In this document: positions 4,278 through 9,310 of the stretch, piece after piece
Numbering within the stretch: position 1 is the first letter of the stretch
How the letters are laid out: each line of letters starts with the position of its first letter
NCBI GenBank assembly: GCA_026985375.1
Contig: JALSQP010000072.1
Location: 1 to 9,310, forward strand
DNA: 9,310 nt
Direction: 5' to 3'
From: Desulfurococcales archaeon
GTDB taxonomy: Archaea > Thermoproteota > Thermoprotei_A > Sulfolobales > Desulfurococcaceae
Position numbers and translations under genes: made by a program
The notes under the pieces: generated by a model
Databases searched by the model: none
What the model was told of the DNA's origin: nothing
What the model saw: only the letters and a program-made list of their open reading frames with translations

Positions 4278-5055
4278 TAAGCCATAGATATACAGGTGTG
4301 GGGGAGTACTTGTACTTCCGCAACTGATCAATAACATTTTTCCTGTTTATTCCTAATAGTCTCCGTATGTATTCACTATATTTGGAACGTATAAACAGGT
4401 ATGATGCCACCATTGTCAGATTATGCGGTATTTTCCTAATTCTAGCGCTTTCCCAGTCTAGATAAACTGGTAAATTATTTTGTGTCACAATAATGTGTCC
4501 GTATGGTCTGTTTAGCTCGGCATGATCTATTCCGAGAAGGTCGAAAAAATATGAAGCGCTTAATACTTTTGTTAATGTTTTGAACAAGCGCTTGATATTA
4601 TTTGTGGTCACGGTTTGTTCAATGAATTTTTCCAGACTAATACCTCTAATATATTCCATTCCTATAAAATCCGTTGACCAGAAATAAAGTACAGGCGTGT
4701 AACTGGTTGATGATAGGTAATCTAACATAATTCCTTCATACTCAAGACTTTTCCTTCTACTGTCAAGTCGTCTTATCTTGAGAGCTACAGGTTTCCTTAT
4801 TTGTTCTAGGCATGCTAGAACCACTATTGATGAATAACCTTTTCCGATAATCCTCATGTTCTTCTCAATAAGTGTCTCACCATGGTTGAGAAAACCTATA
4901 ACACCGTGTTTTTGTATCTCGTTTATCCGTTTGATAAGTACTTCGCATCTATCCTCGGGATAACATAGTATTCTCTTGACATACGGGTCCGAAGGATCTA
5001 TTCTATGCAATAATCCATCCAATAAGGCCTTTTCCTTACAAACGATGCTAGCCAA
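4243..5055 (-). CDS. Atypical archaeal Ser/Thr protein kinase (COG2112-like)
   Basis: The 270-residue protein has a kinase-like fold. A glycine-rich loop (IGKGYSSIV, 70-78), a VAIK-type lysine (VALK93I) and a helix-C glutamate (probably Glu107) are visible. The catalytic loop is GIDHAELNRPYGHIIV (175-190), and VYLD200WE stands where kinases have DFG. The HRD aspartate position is Glu180 and the family's second histidine is His187. This pattern resembles the predicted archaeal kinases grouped as COG2112, related to RIO and lipopolysaccharide kinases. The ~65-residue N-terminal extension is helical. The start is TTG at 5055: GGGAGGATG (5071-5063) precedes it by seven bases and lies inside cca, giving a 58-base overlap. 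The gene ends the thpR-cca operon, so a link to tRNA metabolism is possible but inferred only. Substrate unknown. Confidence 0.85.
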   Translation of the reverse strand: MASIVCKEKALLDGLLHRIDPSDPYVKRILCYPEDRCEVLIKRINEIQKHGVIGFLNHGETLIEKNMRIIGKGYSSIVVLACLEQIRKPVALKIRRLDSRRKSLEYEGIMLDYLSSTSYTPVLYFWSTDFIGMEYIRGISLEKFIEQTVTTNNIKRLFKTLTKVLSASYFFDLLGIDHAELNRPYGHIIVTQNNLPVYLDWESARIRKIPHNLTMVASYLFIRSKYSEYIRRLLGINRKNVIDQLRKYKYSPTPVYLWLIKLFQRVYREL

Positions 5056-6437
5056 TATAATGCATCCTCCCTTAACTCGCCGATATACTCGTTCAAAAAC
5101 TCTACCCGGGGATGTAATCCTCTGAAATGAGGTGTTACAATATACTCCCTAGCACGTTCTGTAAGTAGTTTTTTCGCATCCGAGTACCTCCGCGTAGATA
5201 GGGACATTAGTTCTCCCTTCTCATTGATCCATGGACCAAAACTATTTCTGAGAACATGAGATCTGATGAAGCTATGTACCCGTTCCAAACTGTATGGTGA
5301 TGGCCCAAAATACAATCTCGGATATGGTTTAGAACACTCATCTGTTTCAATAGCTATGATTGCAAGCTCTTTTTCGTCAGTCCACACACTTTGATCGATC
5401 GGTATGAAATCGAAGTTCTTAAGCATCTTTGATGCTCTATCAGCTATTCTATGAAGCTCCCCCCATAGCACATCAGGGGGCAATTGTTCTTTCACCGGAA
5501 GAATAATGAGAATAATGCATCTTCTTCTTATCTGCTCACGTAATAAATCCTTATCAACTCCTCCCTTATCCGGCGGGAAGAAATACTCCATCCTTGGAAT
5601 CGCAAGGTAGCAGTAGCTGGCAATTTTCATAGTAATGACACTTTTTAACGAAACAGCAGCAGCAACGTTCCGCCTTGGATCAACGGGATCAGGTACGTAC
5701 ATTGGACAGCTGGGATACCTTTTAACAAGATTATCAAAAACCTCGTCGAAGTCTATGTTGTCTTCCAATATATTTATCTTAACAGGGAGTTTCCAGTGCT
5801 TGGCTTCCTTCAATAGGTCTCTGAAGCCATCATAGGCTATTATGAGAAGCTCGCATAGGTAGCCAGAGAAACCCCTTGTTTTTATCTCTGCACCATATAT
5901 TCCCAAACTCTTCAAGAATTTCTTCAACAGTCTGACATGGTCTTTTAGTTCATCCCTAAGGTGCTCTCTAACGTATCTTGTATGAAATGGTGTCCTATCT
6001 ACAGCTGTCCTTATTTCTGAGGGATCGTCTAGTTTGAAAGCTGGAACAAGATCTACTTCAACACCATCAATTATAACCCTAACATAGGGGTGTTCCGCAT
6101 ATCTTATCGTGTATTTGTCGAATTTTTCCGCGGCCTCAAGCAGTATTTTGAAACCTTTTCCTTTAAGTTCATCAAGACTCCAAGTCTTAGGGAAGAGAAC
6201 GAAAACATCCATATCTCTTTCTCCGCTTAGCCATGTATCATGTGCAACACTTCCCTGTAGTGTGATCTCGGCCTCAACATTGTATTTGTCAAGAATGGAA
6301 GAGATTGTTCTTCTTATTTTATTGAAAACTCTTTTCATTAAATCGTATTCGGAGTCCTTAGGCTTGATCTGGTCCAAAATTTTTTTCTCAATACATGTTA
6401 GTGGTTCAGTCAATTGTCCGGACCTTACATACATCAT
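4998..6437 (-). CDS. cca: CCA-adding enzyme (archaeal class I tRNA nucleotidyltransferase)
   Basis: This enzyme adds or repairs the 3'-terminal CCA of tRNAs from CTP and ATP without a nucleic acid template. The 479 residues are close to the usual archaeal length. The nucleotidyltransferase signature is GSVAHDTWLSGERDMDVFVLF (62-82), with carboxylates Asp75 and Asp77. The third is in VEVDLVP, Asp129. Further archaeal hallmarks are RYAEHPYVRV, AVDRTPFHTRYV, GIYGAEIKTRGFSGYLCELLI and VPDPVDPRRNVAAAVS. The C-terminal half carries the tRNA-binding body and tail domains. The tRNA-Pro gene at 3077-3186 lacks an encoded CCA, in line with need for this enzyme. The start overlaps the end of thpR by 32 bases, and the 3' end overlaps the kinase gene. 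The second codon is also ATG, so the start could be three bases later. Confidence 0.97.
   Translation of the reverse strand: MMYVRSGQLTEPLTCIEKKILDQIKPKDSEYDLMKRVFNKIRRTISSILDKYNVEAEITLQGSVAHDTWLSGERDMDVFVLFPKTWSLDELKGKGFKILLEAAEKFDKYTIRYAEHPYVRVIIDGVEVDLVPAFKLDDPSEIRTAVDRTPFHTRYVREHLRDELKDHVRLLKKFLKSLGIYGAEIKTRGFSGYLCELLIIAYDGFRDLLKEAKHWKLPVKINILEDNIDFDEVFDNLVKRYPSCPMYVPDPVDPRRNVAAAVSLKSVITMKIASYCYLAIPRMEYFFPPDKGGVDKDLLREQIRRRCIILIILPVKEQLPPDVLWGELHRIADRASKMLKNFDFIPIDQSVWTDEKELAIIAIETDECSKPYPRLYFGPSPYSLERVHSFIRSHVLRNSFGPWINEKGELMSLSTRRYSDAKKLLTERAREYIVTPHFRGLHPRVEFLNEYIGELREDALYWLASFVRKRPYWMDYCIE
5063..5071 (-). promoter_or_regulatory. Shine-Dalgarno GGGAGGATG for the kinase, inside the cca coding region
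   Basis: This strong purine-rich site ends seven bases before TTG 5055 and decides between several TTG candidates for the kinase start. An out-of-frame ATG created within it meets a stop after five codons. Translation of the kinase is therefore probably coupled to that of cca. Confidence 0.7.
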
Positions 6438-6963
6438 TATATATTGGTCCTTGAGGCGTCAATATGCTTCTCTTTAATACTACCTCGTTTACCATGAATT
6501 CCCCGAAATCTTGATCTGCTATAGAGTCGATGATCTTAATTAGTGATTGTATGTTTCTGCCGCTACGTAAACGGGCAAGAGTTATGTGTGGTATGAACTT
6601 CTCCCTCTGAGGAGGAATATGTAGTCTTCTCAATATCTTCTCTACATCGTCATGTAATCTGGAGAGCTCCTCTACCCCTTTATCAACTCCTGCCCATATT
6701 ACGCGTGGCCTATGAATGGTCGGAAATACGCCGATACCCTTAACCCGTATCTTGAAGGGAGAGAATTTGAGCTCTTTCATATAATCACATATCTCGTAGA
6801 CCAGGCTTGAGGGTATCTCACCTATGAAGCGTAAAGTTATATGCATGTTCTCGCGAGACACAGGTTTGAGATCTGCCTTGGACTTCAATAGCAGGTCGCG
6901 TGCCCTAACAAGTTTCTCGAGAACATCATCGTTAGTAATATCGACCGCGATAAATACTCTCAT
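6406..6963 (-). CDS. thpR: RNA 2',3'-cyclic phosphodiesterase / 2'-5' RNA ligase family protein
   Basis: ThpR-type 2H phosphoesterases open 2',3'-cyclic phosphates to 2'-phosphates and can reversibly join tRNA halves by a 2'-5' bond. Both HxTx motifs are present, His41-Ile-Thr43 and His126-Ile-Thr128 in the 185-residue product. Other family features are GIGVFP, RVIWAGV and a TPQGPIY ending. ATG 6963 is chosen because archaeal homologues begin MR(V/A)FIA, exactly as here. The frame also runs back through TTG 6978, which has GGGTGAT four bases upstream, to GTG 6999, so an N-terminal extension of 5-12 residues is possible. It is the first gene of the thpR-cca-kinase set and diverges from the UPF0200 gene. 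Together with cca and the intron-bearing tRNA it suggests tRNA end or splicing-intermediate processing. Confidence 0.95.
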   Translation of the reverse strand: MRVFIAVDITNDDVLEKLVRARDLLLKSKADLKPVSRENMHITLRFIGEIPSSLVYEICDYMKELKFSPFKIRVKGIGVFPTIHRPRVIWAGVDKGVEELSRLHDDVEKILRRLHIPPQREKFIPHITLARLRSGRNIQSLIKIIDSIADQDFGEFMVNEVVLKRSILTPQGPIYNDVCKVRTID

Positions 6964-7020
6964 GTAATCTCTCGGCAAAACTATCACCCTATCCTTCACT
7001 TAGACCTTAATACTGGCGGG

Positions 7021-7034
7021 AAACATTAAATTGG
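7021..7034. promoter_or_regulatory. Shared AT-rich promoter region between thpR and the UPF0200 gene
   Basis: In the short divergent spacer the element AAACATTAAATTGG reads as a TATA-like box on both strands. On the minus strand it is ~25 bases before position 7000. On the plus strand it is ~35-40 bases before ATG 7066. Both genes would then have very short leaders, and the two operons may be co-regulated. Confidence 0.4.
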
Positions 7035-7065
7035 TTTCTCAAAAATCCTTGATTAGGGCTGTGGA

Positions 7066-7647
7066 ATGAACAGTATGTCGCGCAAAAAACTGAGGTTTCT
7101 CCTAGTTACAGGTATGCCCGGCGCTGGCAAGAGCATTGTGACCAACATGGCTAGAGAGATGGGCATACCAGTGTATTGTATGGGCGACGTCATAAGAGAG
7201 GAAACAATCAAGAAATACGGTAGTATAACGCCGGAAAACATGAGGAGAACTGCTCAAGAAATACGCGAGAAATACGGTGGTGATATTGTTGCTAGGAAGA
7301 CGTTAGAGATGATTAAAGAAGAACAAGGTATAGTCATCATTGATGGGGTCAGAAGCCTTACAGAAGTAAACATATTCAAAACCGCTGGAGAATCAGTCGA
7401 AATAATAGCTGTTCACGCATCGCCAAAGACTAGATTCAAGAGAATCACAGAGAGACAGCGGCCTGGGGATCCGAAGACTTGGGAAGACTTCGTAAAACGA
7501 GATATGACGGAGCTCAGTTTCGGAATAGGTAATGTTATTGCTTTGGCAGACTACATGATCGTAAACGAGGAGTCGATCGAGGAGATAAAGAAACAGGTAG
7601 CAAGAGTATTAGAAAAGGTGCTTGGAGTTGATAAGGATATACGTTGA
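7066..7647 (+). CDS. P-loop nucleotide kinase-like NTPase (UPF0200 family)
   Basis: The 193-residue protein begins with a beta strand and a Walker A motif, GMPGAGKS (16-23). MGDVIREE follows, as in adenylate or dephospho-CoA kinase-like folds. GIVIIDGVRS serves as the Walker-B-like strand. The basic stretch FKRITERQRPGDP resembles the LID or arginine-rich segment of nucleotide kinases. This fits the archaeal UPF0200 family, often annotated as a dephospho-CoA- or nucleotide-kinase-like protein. No substrate can be deduced. Archaeal dephospho-CoA kinase activity has been assigned to a different family, so that label should be treated with caution. ATG 7066 is used; ATG 7075 is an alternative. 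Its 3' end overlaps the following UPF0201 gene, which implies co-expression and perhaps joint function. Confidence 0.9.
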   Translation: MNSMSRKKLRFLLVTGMPGAGKSIVTNMAREMGIPVYCMGDVIREETIKKYGSITPENMRRTAQEIREKYGGDIVARKTLEMIKEEQGIVIIDGVRSLTEVNIFKTAGESVEIIAVHASPKTRFKRITERQRPGDPKTWEDFVKRDMTELSFGIGNVIALADYMIVNEESIEEIKKQVARVLEKVLGVDKDIR

Positions 7648-8017
7648 GGCGCCTCTCTATCCAACGGAAAATCCCGAGAAGGTCAAAAAAGCTATAAAGA
7701 CCTTCTACAAGGGACGAGTAGCCGAACGTGAAGGCCCTGGATATAAGATAATATACGGTGAGTCTGCAGAGCTTTCATCCATTAAGCCTCTCTACGAAGC
7801 TATAAGGGCTTCACAGATTATTTCTGCGGTGAGATCATATCTTTATCGTAGGAAGCGTGGTAATAGAGTAGAGCTCTTGTTCCATAAGCAAGCCGCCTAC
7901 ATGGGTAAGATTTCATTGTTAGATAATGAGCGTGAATCTCCTCTGGGTGCTGTAAGGATAGTTATAGAGGCCGATGATATTAGGAGCATTATAGACTGGC
8001 TCGCCCCTAGGCTATAA
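7628..8017 (+). CDS. UPF0201 family protein, probable RNA-binding (129 aa)
   Basis: The sequence opens with IRIYVEAPLYPTENPEKVKKAI, the characteristic start of archaeal UPF0201 (DUF54) proteins. It continues with a small alpha/beta body, the basic helix AVRSYLYRRKRGNRVELLFHKQAAYMGKISLL, and a final IVIEADDIRSIIDWLAP. The family is a conserved archaeal one of unproven role. Its ferredoxin-like fold and basic surface make RNA binding plausible. TTG 7628 is preferred: GGTG lies seven bases upstream, and family members start at this point. TTG 7622 would add two residues. It overlaps the UPF0200 gene by 20 bases and meets rnz tail to tail with a 6-base overlap. Confidence 0.87.
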   Translation: MIRIYVEAPLYPTENPEKVKKAIKTFYKGRVAEREGPGYKIIYGESAELSSIKPLYEAIRASQIISAVRSYLYRRKRGNRVELLFHKQAAYMGKISLLDNERESPLGAVRIVIEADDIRSIIDWLAPRL

Positions 8018-8767
8018 GTATACAACCATTCCATCCTCGGCGACAATAACGTTGCTGAATATTCTTGAGGCATCCCTATATAGCTCTAAGGGATCATCAT
8101 ACCTTGCACTAATATGTGTTAGCACAAGTAGCTTTGCTTTAGCATTCATTGCTACCATAGCTGCATCTAGTGCTGTTGAATGGCCTTGAGCATGGGCTTC
8201 CCTGGCCATGTTACTGGTGAATGTTGATTCATGAATTAATACGTCGGCATTTCTCGAGTTATCTATTATCGAGTGACATGGTCTTGTGTCACCAGTATAA
8301 GTGATCCTCTTATTATTCTTTATATTAATAACATAGCCATAGGATGAAGGGATATGGTCAACTAAAAATGATGATACAGTGATCTTATCATCTCTGTAGA
8401 CTATTCCTTCATGTAATGGTTCAAAATATAGTGGAAAGTCTATGTTTAGTAAGCCTGAAGAAGCGTAAGCGTTCAATATGTTTGATAGTTTTCCGGGCCC
8501 TATTATTAGGAGTTCTCTTTCTCGGCTCATTAGATGCATTGTCTGTAGGAGACCAAATATTCCGAGATAATGATCGCCGTGAAGATGAGTTATGAATATA
8601 GTCTTTATCTTAACAGGGCTCAGTCCCATTTTTAGCATAGTTTCCTGGCACCCCTCTCCCATATCAAAGACGTATAAATTTGAATCTACTTTGATACAGA
8701 TGCAGGGAAGCATTCTTTTCATGGGGATCGCGGCGCCCGTCCCTAGCATGAATATTTTTGTATTCAT
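8012..8767 (-). CDS. rnz: Ribonuclease Z (tRNA 3'-trailer endonuclease)
   Basis: RNase Z cuts tRNA precursors just after the discriminator base, so that CCA can be added. This is the short, 251-residue form of the metallo-beta-lactamase fold. The zinc motif is THLHGDH, with His61, His63, Asp65 and His66. It is preceded by MLGTGAAIP and VFDMGEGCQ, the latter close to the family's DCGEGTQ-type sequence. Later ligand motifs are YTGDTRPC (Asp), HESTF and LTHISARY (His). The GHST sequence in the HEST region and VDHIPSSYGYVI are also typical. Its ATG lies within the ATGA overlap with the upstream methyltransferase gene, so the two are translationally coupled. The substrate tRNA-Pro in this window lacks encoded CCA, as expected for RNase Z processing. 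Confidence 0.97.
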   Translation of the reverse strand: MNTKIFMLGTGAAIPMKRMLPCICIKVDSNLYVFDMGEGCQETMLKMGLSPVKIKTIFITHLHGDHYLGIFGLLQTMHLMSRERELLIIGPGKLSNILNAYASSGLLNIDFPLYFEPLHEGIVYRDDKITVSSFLVDHIPSSYGYVINIKNNKRITYTGDTRPCHSIIDNSRNADVLIHESTFTSNMAREAHAQGHSTALDAAMVAMNAKAKLLVLTHISARYDDPLELYRDASRIFSNVIVAEDGMVVYL

Positions 8768-9309
8768 GGCTTTTCAACTACATAAATTGTTCTTGTGAGC
8801 CCACCGTGTACATACATGTATATCTTATCACGGAGTATTAGGCCGTAACTGCATAGTGCTTCATCGATATGTTCATTGAAGTATGTTGGCGACATAAACA
8901 CTAGGTAACCCCCCTTATTAAGCCATTCCGATGCTTTCTCTATGAAACGCTTATATATAGTAAATGATTCTTCCCCGTGAGTACTTGCGGCTCTACCATA
9001 TGGTGGATCAGTTGCTATACCATCAATATTCTGTAATTCAAGCTCTGTAGAGTCAGCGAGAAGAAGTGGTGCTAGTACATGATAGTACTTAAGGTTAGTT
9101 ATACATCCATGTGAAATCTTCCAGTCAAGCTCTGCACCTATACTTTTCAAACCCATATGGTGTGCTTCAAGGAGAATGCTTCCTGTCCCAGCGAACGGGT
9201 CGAGGATTGTTTCGCCCTCCTTAAGCCTTGTAAGGTTGATCAAAGCCCTAGAAAGCTTGACAGGTAAGGCTATGCTTCTGAAAAACGGTCTTTTTGACGG
9301 AGCACGATA
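8764..9309 (-). CDS. trmG10: tRNA (guanine10-N2)-methyltransferase, C-terminal catalytic part (5' end outside window)
   Basis: The frame continues to the right edge, so the gene starts beyond 9310; 181 codons are visible. Just inside the edge is RAPSKRPFFRS, followed by ALPVKLSRALINL. This is the RPFF region that precedes the catalytic core in TrmG10/Trm11-type enzymes. Motif I is DPFAGTGS and motif IV is TDPPYGR, where DPPY is the amino-methyltransferase signature. The enzyme uses S-adenosylmethionine to methylate the exocyclic amine of G10 at the base of the tRNA D stem; archaeal members make m2G/m2,2G10. The N-terminal THUMP domain is expected off-window. The apparent TTG start at 9243 is internal and not real. 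The stop overlaps the rnz start as ATGA. Confidence 0.93.
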   Translation of the reverse strand, partial: YRAPSKRPFFRSIALPVKLSRALINLTRLKEGETILDPFAGTGSILLEAHHMGLKSIGAELDWKISHGCITNLKYYHVLAPLLLADSTELELQNIDGIATDPPYGRAASTHGEESFTIYKRFIEKASEWLNKGGYLVFMSPTYFNEHIDEALCSYGLILRDKIYMYVHGGLTRTIYVVEKP

Positions 9310-9310
9310 C

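Noticed and set aside
6109..6477. 122-residue plus-strand open frame opposite cca and thpR
   Set aside because: It lies wholly antisense to well-recognised genes, has serine/leucine-rich shadow composition and no ribosome binding site.
7066..7647. Firm annotation of the P-loop protein as dephospho-CoA kinase
   Set aside because: Only the general nucleotide-kinase fold is visible. A different protein family carries that activity in studied archaea, so the substrate is left open.
8764..9243. A complete 159-residue methyltransferase starting at TTG 9243
   Set aside because: The frame continues upstream with the RPFF and ALPVKLSRAL sequences typical of TrmG10, so the gene is cut by the window edge rather than short.

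Overview
The window looks like a chromosomal segment of a thermophilic crenarchaeon, most plausibly of the Desulfurococcales type. The evidence is a single-subunit archaeal MCM helicase, an archaeal (class I) CCA-adding enzyme, a tRNA-Pro gene with a canonical bulge-helix-bulge intron, purine-rich Shine-Dalgarno sites, AT-rich TATA-like promoters and tightly overlapping genes. No species name can be supported from sequence alone.

Left part (1-2922). The 3' part of mcm carries an intein whose upstream splice block lies outside the window. The intein keeps blocks B, F and G, but its LAGLIDADG-type endonuclease core looks decayed. An 87-residue conserved-looking small protein with an excellent Shine-Dalgarno site follows. 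Then, on the opposite strand, comes an orphan ArsR-family repressor with a perfect 16-bp palindrome just upstream of its start.

Middle part (2923-4280). A minus-strand tRNA-Pro(GGG) gene carries a 35-nt intron. Eleven bases of that intron are perfectly complementary to the D arm of the same tRNA. A GC-richer stretch (about 3240-3643) follows. It is best read as a small unrecognised minus-strand gene with a good ribosome binding site plus an unexplained, possibly frameshifted or structured segment. Next is an AT-rich spacer with repeated TAATACC motifs, and then a small two-CxxC zinc-ribbon protein.

Right part (4243-9310). This is a dense cluster centred on tRNA maturation. On the minus strand, thpR, cca and an atypical archaeal protein kinase overlap one another as an operon. 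On the plus strand, a P-loop NTPase (UPF0200 type) and a UPF0201 protein overlap. On the minus strand, the incomplete tRNA G10 methyltransferase gene overlaps RNase Z by ATGA. Together with the intron-containing tRNA, the cluster covers 3'-trailer removal, CCA addition, D-arm base methylation and cyclic-phosphate chemistry.

The most interesting signals are the intron/D-arm complementarity, the endonuclease-dead intein, the unknown GC-rich locus beside the tRNA, the TAATACC motif array, and the kinase whose start and ribosome binding site lie inside cca. I found no CRISPR array, insertion sequence or phage gene.
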